From contig SHWZ01000003.1 in assembly GCA_009693575.1 (NCBI GenBank), positions 24,572 through 88,571 on the forward strand: DNA of 64,000 bases, in the 5' to 3' direction. Below the pieces are notes generated by a model that saw only the letters and a list, made by a program, of their open reading frames with translations, was not told where the DNA came from and made no database searches. Within the stretch, counting starts at the first letter, position 1, and every line of letters begins with the position of its first letter. The stretch is from Flavobacteriaceae bacterium (GTDB taxonomy: Bacteria; Bacteroidota; Bacteroidia; UKL13-3). The position numbers and the translations under genes were made by a program. Of this stretch, positions 1-8,501 are shown in pieces.

Positions 1-1688
1 GAACATGTTTGGAGTTGAACAGTACTGCTTACATTACCACCTCCACTAAAAATATTATTTACAAATCCAGTATTTGATTGATTATAAAACATACCGCATA
101 CACTGCCATCCATATCCACATCATTTCGTGTAAAGTTATTATAATCGCCTTCGTAAGCATAAATTCCATAGGCACCTGCACTGCGAACGATATTTTCTGA
201 AACAAGCAGGGAGTCTTGATATTGGATGATCATTCCATAAGTAGTTGCACCTACTTTGTTGCGTAAGATAATATTATTAGCACCATTGGTATTTCCACCA
301 TTCATCCAAATTCCATATCCCATTTCTTTAACAACACAATTTGAAATTGTCACATGCGTGGCAGGGCTATTTCCACCTTTATTGGCGTTAAAATTAATGC
401 CATATGATGCAGGTGTCGCAGTGCTTACAACTCTAAAATTGCATGAATCAATTAATATATCTGTACAACCACCGGCCAACTCCATATCATAGCCAAATTG
501 GCCAGCTTTGAATGTAATGTGCTTAAATCGTATAAAGGATGCTTCATCCAAAGTAAATGTAATTGCTCCGCTAACCGTGGACTGAATAATGCGATTCGCC
601 GTATCAACTCCGTCAAATGTTATCGTATTAGTAGCTGATGCTCCATTCACAGCACCCAATATCACAGACTCAGTATATGTGCCAGCAGCAACTGTAAAAA
701 TTACTGGACCTGAAATTCCACATTGATTAATTGCCGCCACTGCTGATGAAAAGTCAGAATAATTGTTTCCTGAAGTTGATTGGCTTTTGTCGATGGTATA
801 GTTGCCAGACAGAGATGTACAAGCTGTTGTTTGCATACTGTCGTTTGACTGATTTGCGTCAGGTTGACTTCCATTGGCGTAGCTCACCCACATTTTTAAA
901 TCATAATTCCCAGCTTGCGAAATACTAAGGTTCTGGCTAAAAAGGAATGTATCAGTTTCACAAGTGGCGAGATTTAAGGTGCTTCCAGAACGTGTTTTTG
1001 TTACTGATTCTGTCACGGCACTTCCACCTTTCAGAGCGTATCCAGCTATAAATGAATCAATGTTATTTCCGGCCAAATTTGTATAGGTAAATTCTACAGG
1101 ATTATTATTGCTGATGGTTAAAACATAAGGTTGTAAAACACTTTCAATACCAAGGTCAGTGCCCCCTGAACCAACCACTGCTATTTTTAAGTCTACAAAG
1201 TCACCATACTGATGACCAGTACATGGATCGAATGCTCCTCCACCTGCGTAATAGTTATACCAATCAACCATCACCCGCATCCGGTAATTCCCTGAAGTTT
1301 GATTGCTAGGAACAGGTAATGAGTCATCCAATTTGCCACCTGCCGCAATCTGATTCGTAGACATTATGATTTCGCTACTTGAGAAAGTATCATTTTTATC
1401 CCAGTCAACCCAGACACAAATCGCTTGTTGATTTGCTCCGCTTTGCGTTGTTACCGATAGAAAATATTTTTTACCTGCGGTTACACAGGCTGAATAGTTT
1501 GGATACTCATTGTAGTAAGAGATTCCTGTGTTGTAATTACTAATCGAGTAATTAATTGAAGTACTTACAGAAATGTTACTGATTCCAATGTTGCAACATT
1601 TTGTTGCCATGGTTGGTGTACAAACTTGTGCTGAAGCATAAAAGCTAGTTAACAATAAGGAGAAAAGGATGAGTTGAATTTTTTTCAT
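1..1688 (-). CDS. Secreted GEVED/beta-helix protein, 3' end outside window
   Basis: An open frame without stops runs from an ATG at 1688 to the left edge of the window (about 562 codons), so the C-terminus is missing. Residues 1-21 form a signal peptide ending in ASAQ. Residues about 60-175 match the GEVED type of domain (motifs CVWVDWDKNDTF, RMRVMVDW, GHQYGDFVDL). A CARDB-like beta-sandwich follows, and from about residue 290 there is a right-handed parallel beta-helix rich in short Asn/Gly turns and repeated I-x-N/I-x-S steps. This architecture is typical of large extracellular Bacteroidota proteins that usually end in a T9SS sorting domain; that tail would lie beyond the window. The gene is divergent from tsaB. 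The substrate is unknown: beta-helices occur in polysaccharide lyases and in adhesins. Confidence 0.85.
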   Translation of the reverse strand, partial: MKKIQLILFSLLLTSFYASAQVCTPTMATKCCNIGISNISVSTSINYSISNYNTGISYYNEYPNYSACVTAGKKYFLSVTTQSGANQQAICVWVDWDKNDTFSSSEIIMSTNQIAAGGKLDDSLPVPSNQTSGNYRMRVMVDWYNYYAGGGAFDPCTGHQYGDFVDLKIAVVGSGGTDLGIESVLQPYVLTISNNNPVEFTYTNLAGNNIDSFIAGYALKGGSAVTESVTKTRSGSTLNLATCETDTFLFSQNLSISQAGNYDLKMWVSYANGSQPDANQSNDSMQTTACTSLSGNYTIDKSQSTSGNNYSDFSSAVAAINQCGISGPVIFTVAAGTYTESVILGAVNGASATNTITFDGVDTANRIIQSTVSGAITFTLDEASFIRFKHITFKAGQFGYDMELAGGCTDILIDSCNFRVVSTATPASYGINFNANKGGNSPATHVTISNCVVKEMGYGIWMNGGNTNGANNIILRNKVGATTYGMIIQYQDSLLVSENIVRSAGAYGIYAYEGDYNNFTRNDVDMDGSVCGMFYNQSNTGFVNNIFSGGGNVSSTVQLQTC

Positions 1689-1714
1689 TTAATTTGGTTG
1701 TAATTTTTGCCCTA

Positions 1715-1740
1715 CAAACCTAGTCGTTTTTTTGGTTCAA
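1715..1740 (-). promoter_or_regulatory. Putative Bacteroidota promoter for the beta-helix gene
   Basis: On the minus strand the box TAGGTTTG (1715-1722) matches the -7 consensus TAnnTTTG exactly, with a TTG 15 bases upstream (1738-1740). It would place transcription start about 15-20 bases before the ATG at 1688. The spacer is shorter than the usual 17-19, so the -33 assignment is uncertain. Confidence 0.45.
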
Positions 1741-1842
1741 AACAAGAAAAAAACAAAAGAATCTACCTTTGCTTTTTCAACCATCGTTGGTTGTAATCAT
1801 TTAGAAGCTTTTTAATACACTCCACAAACAATTTAAGCTATT

Positions 1843-2517
1843 TTGTTGCTTTGCATCGAAACCTCCCAACAAACTTGCTCGATCGCCATTTTTGATGTTG
1901 GCGGCATGCTATCGTACGCATTTTCGGATGCGGCCAACATTCACGGAAAGCTAATCACAATGCTGATAGAAGAAGCAGCCACGAAAGCCGGGATTGAGTT
2001 GAAAGAACTCAAAGCAATTTGCCTAAGTGCCGGCCCTGGCAGCTACACTGGCTTGCGGGTGGGTAGCAGTACCGCCAAGGGTTTAGGCTACGGATTGAAG
2101 ATCCCATTGATTGCCATTGACACCTTGCAAATAATGGCATTGGCTATGCAAAAGCAAATGCCTGAAATGCACTATTGTCCACTGGTTGATGCAAGGAGGA
2201 TGGAAGTTTTTACTGGATTGTATGATTCTAGTCTTTGTCCAACCTTACCCGGCCATCCAGCCATTGTTGATGAAGGATTCATGCTTCCCGCATTGCAATT
2301 TAAGCAAGTAGTTTTTGGTGGAAATGGTTTGGAGAAATGCAAGCCTTTCTTACAATCAAACCCCAATGCCATTTTACAAGAAAACATTAAGCCCACCGCC
2401 GATTTGATGGGAGCACTTGCCTTTGATAAATTTACTACAAACCACTTTGCGGACATGGCGTATTTTGAGCCCAACTACTTAAAAGAATTTCAAGGCACAA
2501 AACCGAAAGTAGCTTAA
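1843..2517 (+). CDS. tsaB: tRNA threonylcarbamoyladenosine biosynthesis protein TsaB
   Basis: TsaB is the non-catalytic partner of TsaD in the complex that places t6A at position 37 of ANN-decoding tRNAs. The N-terminal LLCIETSQQTCSIAIF and the LSAGPGSYTGLRVGSSTAKG segment near residues 62-82 are the family signatures of this ASKHA-fold protein. Length (224 aa) is normal. An in-frame TAA lies at 1834-1836, so only TTG at 1843 (or ATT at 1840) can start a full-length product. A TAnnTTTG box (TACCTTTG, 1764-1771) lies 71 bases upstream. The other t6A enzyme in this window, the TsaC/Sua5 synthase, is at 30274. The next gene starts 70 bases downstream and may be cotranscribed. Confidence 0.92.
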   Translation: MLLCIETSQQTCSIAIFDVGGMLSYAFSDAANIHGKLITMLIEEAATKAGIELKELKAICLSAGPGSYTGLRVGSSTAKGLGYGLKIPLIAIDTLQIMALAMQKQMPEMHYCPLVDARRMEVFTGLYDSSLCPTLPGHPAIVDEGFMLPALQFKQVVFGGNGLEKCKPFLQSNPNAILQENIKPTADLMGALAFDKFTTNHFADMAYFEPNYLKEFQGTKPKVA

Positions 2518-2587
2518 TTTTGTTTAGAATTATCGAATAAAGCAGACCTCACAACTGACTACTTATAACACACAACTTATTTCTAAC

Positions 2588-3979
2588 ATGTACATCCAAC
2601 AACTATACACCAATTGCCTGGCTCAGGCCGCCTACTATATTGAAAGCAATGGCGAAGCCGCCATCATTGACCCTATCCGCGAAACCACACCATATACACA
2701 ACTGGCAGCAGAACGTGGTGCCAAAATCAAATATATTTTGGAAACACATTTCCATGCCGACTTTGTGTCAGGCCATGTGGATTTGGCGAAAGCTACAGGT
2801 GCCACTATCGTCTATGGCCCTGGCACACAAACAGGGTTTGAATCTAAGGTAGCTACTGATGGCGAACTGCTTCCACTTGGAAATATCAACCTAAAAGTGC
2901 TGCATACTCCTGGGCATACACTTGAGAGTAGTTGTTATTTATTGATAGATGAAAATGGAAAAGAGAATGCAGTCTTTTCGGGAGACACCTTATTTGTTGG
3001 CGAAGTTGGTCGCCCCGATTTGCTTGACGGAATAATGACCAAAGAAGAACTTGCGGGCATGATGTACGACTCGCTGCGAAACAAGTTGATGCCGCTGCCT
3101 GATGAAGTTTTACTTTACCCAGCACATGGCCCAGGCTCGGCTTGTGGAAAGAATATTGGCAAAGAAACCTGGAGCACCATGGGCCAACAAAAAGAAACGA
3201 ACTATGTTCTGCAACAAATGAGTAAAGAAGAATTTATTTCAGCAATCACCACGGGCATTGCCCCCGCACCCGCGTACTTTTTTGAAGATGCGAAGATGAA
3301 TAAAAATGGCACATTCTCAATAGAAGAAATAGAAAAGAACGGCCTGCAATCGTTGAGTTTGGAAATTTTTGAAAATGAAACAAAAGGTGGTGCAACAATT
3401 TTGGATTGCCGCCCTGCTGCCTTGTTTGAACTTGGTTTTATTCCCGGCAGCATCAATGTAGGCTTAGATGGGCAGTTTGCTATCTGGGCTGCCAATGTGC
3501 TGAACCTGCACACTCCACTGCTCATTGTTAGCGAAGTAGGAAAAGAAAAGGAGGCTGTTGATAGGCTAGCAAGGGTGGGATTCGCCACCATGAAAGGCTA
3601 CCTTGAAGGCGGCTTTGAAGTATGGCAAAATGCAGGCAAACGAATAGATATGATTATTAGTATAGATGCGGAGGAATTTGCTTTGGATGCCAAGCACAGC
3701 AAGGCTATTGTGCTTGATGTACGCAAACCAAGTGAGCAGGAAAGCGGCTATGTGGCGGGAGCCAAACTGTTGCCCCTTTCAGATATACAAGCCAACTTGA
3801 ATGAACTAGACAAAGAACAAGAATATATTATACACTGTGCAGGTGGTTACCGTAGCATGGTGGCAGCTTCGCTTTTGAAATCGAAAGGTTTCCAGCGGGT
3901 GAAAAATGTGTACGGTGGCTTTGGCCAAATAAAGACTACCGATATTCCTCTGGAAATGCCCAAGGCTGTTGGGGTGTGA
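2588..3979 (+). CDS. MBL-fold hydrolase with two rhodanese domains
   Basis: 463 aa. The first ~250 residues are a metallo-beta-lactamase fold with the metal motif THFHADFVSGH and later HTPGHT, FSGDTLF and YPAHGPG, close to the ETHE1/persulfide dioxygenase group. Two rhodanese-like domains follow. The first (about residues 265-350) has no cysteine where the active-site loop falls (IVSEVGKE) and is probably inactive. The second (about 360-455) keeps the loop HCAGGYRS with its Cys. By family, such proteins handle glutathione persulfide or other sulfane sulfur in the cytoplasm; the substrate here is inferred. It lies between tsaB and an SDR gene on the same strand, only 14 bases before the latter, so cotranscription is likely. 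Confidence 0.88.
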   Translation: MYIQQLYTNCLAQAAYYIESNGEAAIIDPIRETTPYTQLAAERGAKIKYILETHFHADFVSGHVDLAKATGATIVYGPGTQTGFESKVATDGELLPLGNINLKVLHTPGHTLESSCYLLIDENGKENAVFSGDTLFVGEVGRPDLLDGIMTKEELAGMMYDSLRNKLMPLPDEVLLYPAHGPGSACGKNIGKETWSTMGQQKETNYVLQQMSKEEFISAITTGIAPAPAYFFEDAKMNKNGTFSIEEIEKNGLQSLSLEIFENETKGGATILDCRPAALFELGFIPGSINVGLDGQFAIWAANVLNLHTPLLIVSEVGKEKEAVDRLARVGFATMKGYLEGGFEVWQNAGKRIDMIISIDAEEFALDAKHSKAIVLDVRKPSEQESGYVAGAKLLPLSDIQANLNELDKEQEYIIHCAGGYRSMVAASLLKSKGFQRVKNVYGGFGQIKTTDIPLEMPKAVGV

Positions 3980-3993
3980 AAATATAAAAATAC

Positions 3994-4773
3994 ATGATCC
4001 TCAACCTTAACCAAAAAAATGCCCTTGTTTGCGGCTCTACACAAGGTATTGGGCTGGCCACAGCAATAGAACTGGCCACACTTGGAGCCAATGTAACGCT
4101 GCTTGCCCGCAACGAAGAAAAACTAAAAGCAGCACTTCAAACACTACCCAAAACAGATAGCCAACAGCATGGCTATTTGGTGGCAGATTTTGCCCACCCC
4201 GAGAAGTTGAAAGAAGTGGTGGATGGATTTTTAGAAACTATACATATACTTGTGAATAACACAGGTGGTCCCGCTGCTGGCCCTGCACACATAGCATCCA
4301 TAGACGAATTTAGAATAGCATTCAATCAACACCTTGTTTGCAATCAAATCTTGGTGCAACGGTTTGTTGATGGCATGAAGTCGGCCAAGTACGGTCGCAT
4401 CATTAATGTGATTAGCACCTCTGTTAAAGTACCTCTTAAAGGGCTTGGGGTGTCCAATACCATTCGAGGTGCTGTGGCAAGTTGGAGCAAGACCTTAGCT
4501 AACGAACTCGCATCCTTCGGCATCACAGTGAACAATGTGCTGCCTGGTGCTACACAAACCGAAAGGCTTGCACAGATTATTCAGAACAAATCAACCAAAC
4601 AACATATAGAATTGGCCGAAGTAGAAAAAGAGATGTTGGCCGAAATTCCTACCGGACGATTTGCCCAAGCCAACGAAATAGCGAATGCCATTGCCTTTCT
4701 TGCCAGCCCAGCTGCTGCCTACATCAACGGCATAAACCTGCCTGTGGATGGCGGAAGGACGGGAAGTTTGTAG
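3994..4773 (+). CDS. SDR-family oxidoreductase with non-canonical catalytic residues
   Basis: 259 aa, Rossmann fold with a normal nucleotide motif (GSTQGIG, residues 14-20) and NNTGG at the usual place. The catalytic Ser is probably S141, but where the YxxxK motif should stand the sequence reads S154-N-T-I-R158, so both the Tyr and the Lys are replaced. A known divergent SDR subgroup annotated as 3-oxoacyl-ACP-reductase-like carries this SNxxR pattern, so the change is probably ancestral rather than damage. The gene sits 180 bases before an aldehyde dehydrogenase of the aminomuconate-semialdehyde type; similar SDR genes accompany that enzyme in some kynurenine-pathway clusters, which suggests, without proving, a role there. 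Confidence 0.85.
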   Translation: MILNLNQKNALVCGSTQGIGLATAIELATLGANVTLLARNEEKLKAALQTLPKTDSQQHGYLVADFAHPEKLKEVVDGFLETIHILVNNTGGPAAGPAHIASIDEFRIAFNQHLVCNQILVQRFVDGMKSAKYGRIINVISTSVKVPLKGLGVSNTIRGAVASWSKTLANELASFGITVNNVLPGATQTERLAQIIQNKSTKQHIELAEVEKEMLAEIPTGRFAQANEIANAIAFLASPAAAYINGINLPVDGGRTGSL

Positions 4774-4953
4774 GAAGTACGATAGACAATTTACGAGGTA
4801 CGATTTATTAAGTGTACAATTTGTAAATCTTGTTTTTCAAATGCTTTCCAATTTGATGTAGCAAAATGCGACCGTAATTGGTTTTGATTGGGCTATCAAA
4901 AACTTTTAAGTAAGCCTTTACTTTGTGGTTCATTTCTTTGAGTGAAATAAAAC
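4774..4953. other. Intergenic stretch with low-complexity quasi-repeats
   Basis: The 180 bases between the SDR and the aldehyde dehydrogenase contain related words (GTACGAT, CAATTTA, TACAATTTG) in loose tandem, a texture common in intergenic DNA of this genome. No convincing promoter box or terminator was recognised. Confidence 0.4.
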
Positions 4954-6393
4954 ATGCAAAAAATAACCAACTACATAAATGGAAAAGCTGCTGAACCCAC
5001 AGCTGGCAACTACCTTGATAACCCAAACCCCGCTACTGGAAAGACCTACAGCCTTTGCCCCGACAGCGATGCAGCCGATGTGCAACTGGCGGTAGAAGCA
5101 GCTTTGGCAGCCAAAACTTCATGGGCCAATACGACTGCTGAGCAAAAGTTTCAGGTGATGAGCAAAATTGCAGACCTGATTGACCGTGACAACGAACGAC
5201 TGGCACTTGCAGAAACCACCGACCAAGGAAAACCGCTTTGGCTTTCGCGAAACGAGGTGACCCGTGCCGCACAGAATTTTCGCTTCTATGCCACGGCTAC
5301 CATGCAAATGGCCAGCGAAGCACATATCACCGAAAACCAAGCTGTGAACTATACTATTCGTCAGCCGATAGGGGTGGTAGGTTGCATCAGTCCCTGGAAT
5401 TTGCCATTATATCTTTTCACCTGGAAAATAGCCCCTGCCCTTGCCGCCGGTAACTGTGTGGTGGCAAAGCCCTCGGAGGTTACTCCCATGACTGCTTACC
5501 TGCTCGGAGAACTTTGCATAGAGGCGGGGTTGCCTGCTGGAGTGTTGAACATTGTGCATGGACTTGGCCCAAAAGTGGGGCAGGCATTGGTAGAGCATCC
5601 ACAGGTGAAAGCTATATCGTTCACGGGTGGGTCAGCTACTGGGAAGCACCTGGCAGCTACTGCTGCACCCATGCTCAAGAAACTTTCGTTGGAATTGGGT
5701 GGCAAGAATCCCAATATCATTTTTGCCGATTGCGATTTGGAGAAAACGTTGAAGACAAGTATCAATTCCTCGTTTTTGAACCAAGGTGAAATATGTCTTT
5801 GCGGAAGTAGAATCTATATTGAACGCAGTCTGTTCGAAACGTTCAAAACACGATTTCTAGAATTGGTGAAAAGGCTGAAGACGGGCAACCCGCTGGAGGA
5901 TGATACCCGCATTGGGGCGATTGTAAGCCAGCAACATTTCGACAAAGTGATGGCTTGCATTGCTATTGCAAAAGCAGAAGGCGGCAACATTTTGACTGGT
6001 GGAAATTCCGTACAACTAGAAGGTGAGCTTGCTGATGGTTGGTATATTCAACCAACGGTATTTGAAGGCTTATCGGTAGACTGCAAAACACAACAGGAAG
6101 AAATTTTTGGACCAGTGGTTACCCTCACACCTTTTGATACGGAAGAGGAAGCGATAGCCCTTGCGAATAGTAATAGCTACGGACTCGCCGCAAGTATATG
6201 GACAGAAAACCTAAGCCGTGCCCATCGTGTTTCGGCAGCGGTTGACAGCGGCATTATCTGGGTGAACTGCTGGCTATACCGTGACCTGCGTACGCCCTTT
6301 GGCGGGATGAAAAACAGCGGTGTTGGCCGCGAAGGTGGCTGGGAAGCAATCCGTTTTTTTACAGAAGCTAAAAATATTTGTATAAAGCTGTGA
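4954..6393 (+). CDS. Aldehyde dehydrogenase, 2-aminomuconate-6-semialdehyde type
   Basis: 479 aa NAD(P)-dependent aldehyde dehydrogenase. Catalytic residues are visible: E247 in LELGGKNPN and the nucleophile C281 in NQGEICLCGS. The motif NQGEICLCGSRIYIE and the C-terminal FGGMKNSGVGREGG resemble ALDH8A1 and bacterial 2-hydroxymuconate/2-aminomuconate semialdehyde dehydrogenases more than betaine or succinate semialdehyde enzymes. It would oxidise 2-aminomuconate-6-semialdehyde to 2-aminomuconate in the lower kynurenine route. Supporting context is kynurenine 3-monooxygenase 44 kb away (50047-51381) and the SDR just upstream. The substrate is inferred from motif similarity only; a general fatty or aromatic aldehyde dehydrogenase cannot be excluded. 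Confidence 0.88.
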   Translation: MQKITNYINGKAAEPTAGNYLDNPNPATGKTYSLCPDSDAADVQLAVEAALAAKTSWANTTAEQKFQVMSKIADLIDRDNERLALAETTDQGKPLWLSRNEVTRAAQNFRFYATATMQMASEAHITENQAVNYTIRQPIGVVGCISPWNLPLYLFTWKIAPALAAGNCVVAKPSEVTPMTAYLLGELCIEAGLPAGVLNIVHGLGPKVGQALVEHPQVKAISFTGGSATGKHLAATAAPMLKKLSLELGGKNPNIIFADCDLEKTLKTSINSSFLNQGEICLCGSRIYIERSLFETFKTRFLELVKRLKTGNPLEDDTRIGAIVSQQHFDKVMACIAIAKAEGGNILTGGNSVQLEGELADGWYIQPTVFEGLSVDCKTQQEEIFGPVVTLTPFDTEEEAIALANSNSYGLAASIWTENLSRAHRVSAAVDSGIIWVNCWLYRDLRTPFGGMKNSGVGREGGWEAIRFFTEAKNICIKL

Positions 6394-6471
6394 GGAGTGT
6401 TGCGAACTAGGGGTCAATCTCTCAAGCATCTTATGTCTTAAATCCTAAATCTAATTACTAGAATAAAACAC

Positions 6472-8424
6472 ATGACAAAAAAAATATTCCTCTGGACCTT
6501 CCTCATCCTCATCCTTGGCATTGGGGGCTACATAGCTTACGCCTTATGGCTGAAGAAAACTCAGAACCTTGATGCCATGCAGGTGATACCTGCTGATGCC
6601 TTGTACATCATTGAAACAAGTCAGCCTATCAAGAGTTGGAAAAGCATCAGCAAGAGCAAAGTGTGGCAGCACATAAAACACCACCCAACCTTTGCTGAGA
6701 TTGGCCGCGGTGCCGATGCCATGGACTCACTCATCACCGATAACGACCAACTATTTGCATTTCTGGGAGAGCGGGAAACTTATATTTCTGCCCACAAAAC
6801 CACCTTGCGTGATTACGATTTTTTGTATGTGGTAGATATGCAGAAAGGAGCCAAGTTCGATTTTCTGCAAACCATGATAGAGCAGATAGTCAAAACTGCA
6901 GGATGGAGGCCTACCGACCATGAATATAAAAAATATACCATCAGCGACCTGCGGTACAAAAACACGGGCAATGTGCTACACCTCTGCATTGTCGAAAATC
7001 AACTGGTGTGCAGCTATACTGGCAAGCTGGTAGAAAATGCCATTGATGCAATAGAAGAACCGAGTTTGGCGGCAAGCGATAAGTTTAGGGAGATAGCAGA
7101 CCGAACCCCTGATGGCGGGCTGTTCAAGTTGTTTGTGAATGCTGACCGATTCGATGATTTTATGCAATGCTACCAGCAGCCGCTTGCTACAATGACCTTG
7201 GACATTAGCCAGATTTTGCGATATACTGGACTAAGCCTAAACGTGGCCGACGACTACCTGAAAATGCAGGGTGTAATGAACCTAAACGACAGTTTGGAAA
7301 GCTACCTGAAAGCTATGCTGCTAAACGGGAACGGCAAAATATCCGCTGCCGAAATCATCCCTGAAACCGCCGCATTTTATACCGCCCTTGGCTTTGCCGA
7401 TTTCCCACGCTTCATGGATCAGTTTGAACAACTGATGCAACGCGATTCGATGAAGTGGGAAGGATACAAAAAGAACTATCATCTGCTGGAGAAATTGCTC
7501 AACCTGAAAATTAGGGATGAGTTTGTAAGCTGGATTGGCAGTGAGGTTGGCTACGTTATAATGCCGCCCCACGATTCGCTGCTGGTAAAGGATTTTGCCT
7601 TGGTGATAAAAGCCAACGATATAGAAAAGGCCAAAGAGCATTTGAAAAATATACACAAGAAATTGAAACGGAGGTCGCCACTCAAGTTTAGGAGCAAAGA
7701 ATATAACGGCTACGAAATAAACGAGATGCGGGTGAAAGGCTTTTTCAAGCTGCTGTTCGGCAAGTTGTTCGATAAGTTTGAAAAGCCTTATTATGTTATT
7801 ATAGACGACTATGTAGTGTTTTCAAACAATGATATTACCCTTCGAACATTCATAGACGCAAAGACCAACGAGAAAACTTTGGCCAACAATGAACGCTTCA
7901 AAGATGTGCACGACAACTTTGCTGAAACGGGCAGTCTGTTTACCTACATCAATATGCCAAGCTACCTGCCGCTGAGTCGGGAAAGTATGTCTTCCGAAAC
8001 TTTCCATTCCATGCAGAAAAATAAGGATTATATTAACTGCTTTAACACCGTTGGCTTCGGGCTAAAGGGCAACGACAAGTATTTTGATGTAAAATTGTAT
8101 AGTTACTTCAAATTGCCCGATACATCTGCAGCTAAACTTTCGGAGGAAGTAATGATGGATTCGATGACTATAGCTGACAGTACCTTAGCAAGCCCACTAA
8201 CAGACGAAGGCTGGAAAAAGGAATTTTACCCAGATGGGAAAACGAAAAGCGAAACTGCTGTGGACGAAGAAGGAGTAGCTGATGGTGTTTACCGCGAATT
8301 CTACCCTGACGGCACTTGGAAGGTGAAAGGAAAATATAGGGAAGGAAAACAAACAGGCACTTGGAAATACTATGATGAGTCAGGGGAATTTATCAGAAAG
8401 GAAGATTTTGAGGATGAAAAATAA
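6472..8424 (+). CDS. DUF3352-like membrane-anchored protein with MORN-type tail
   Basis: 650 aa. An N-terminal membrane segment (about residues 5-28) is followed by a large soluble region whose opening (MQVIPADALYIIETSQP) is typical of DUF3352 proteins, a poorly characterised Bacteroidota family. The last ~60 residues carry two short repeats of the MORN/YwqK type (YREFYPDGTWKVKGKY, GKQTGTWKYYDESGEF). Orientation suggests a periplasmic domain held in the inner membrane. Function is unknown; no catalytic motif is evident. It lies 78 bases after the aldehyde dehydrogenase, probably as a separate unit. Confidence 0.75.
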   Translation: MTKKIFLWTFLILILGIGGYIAYALWLKKTQNLDAMQVIPADALYIIETSQPIKSWKSISKSKVWQHIKHHPTFAEIGRGADAMDSLITDNDQLFAFLGERETYISAHKTTLRDYDFLYVVDMQKGAKFDFLQTMIEQIVKTAGWRPTDHEYKKYTISDLRYKNTGNVLHLCIVENQLVCSYTGKLVENAIDAIEEPSLAASDKFREIADRTPDGGLFKLFVNADRFDDFMQCYQQPLATMTLDISQILRYTGLSLNVADDYLKMQGVMNLNDSLESYLKAMLLNGNGKISAAEIIPETAAFYTALGFADFPRFMDQFEQLMQRDSMKWEGYKKNYHLLEKLLNLKIRDEFVSWIGSEVGYVIMPPHDSLLVKDFALVIKANDIEKAKEHLKNIHKKLKRRSPLKFRSKEYNGYEINEMRVKGFFKLLFGKLFDKFEKPYYVIIDDYVVFSNNDITLRTFIDAKTNEKTLANNERFKDVHDNFAETGSLFTYINMPSYLPLSRESMSSETFHSMQKNKDYINCFNTVGFGLKGNDKYFDVKLYSYFKLPDTSAAKLSEEVMMDSMTIADSTLASPLTDEGWKKEFYPDGKTKSETAVDEEGVADGVYREFYPDGTWKVKGKYREGKQTGTWKYYDESGEFIRKEDFEDEK

Positions 8425-8461
8425 TTTTGCCGTTTGCTACAATAAATCAAAAAGATTCACA

Positions 8462-8487
8462 TTTTTTGGGGGGGGCCACTAAGTTTG
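8462..8487 (+). promoter_or_regulatory. Putative promoter containing a G8 tract
   Basis: T6 (8462-8467) and G8 (8468-8475) are followed by TAAGTTTG (8480-8487), an exact TAnnTTTG -7 box. The only TTG in position to serve as a -33 element spans the T/G junction (8466-8468), which places the G tract inside the promoter spacer. At the present tract length the spacer is 11 bases, against the usual 17-19. Slippage of the tract could change promoter strength. Confidence 0.4.
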
Positions 8488-8501
8488 CAGAGTAACCCTA
8501 T

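Noticed and set aside
256..928. Short plus-strand frames at 256-492 and 731-928
   Set aside because: Both lie antisense within the beta-helix gene, which has an uninterrupted frame and a signal peptide.
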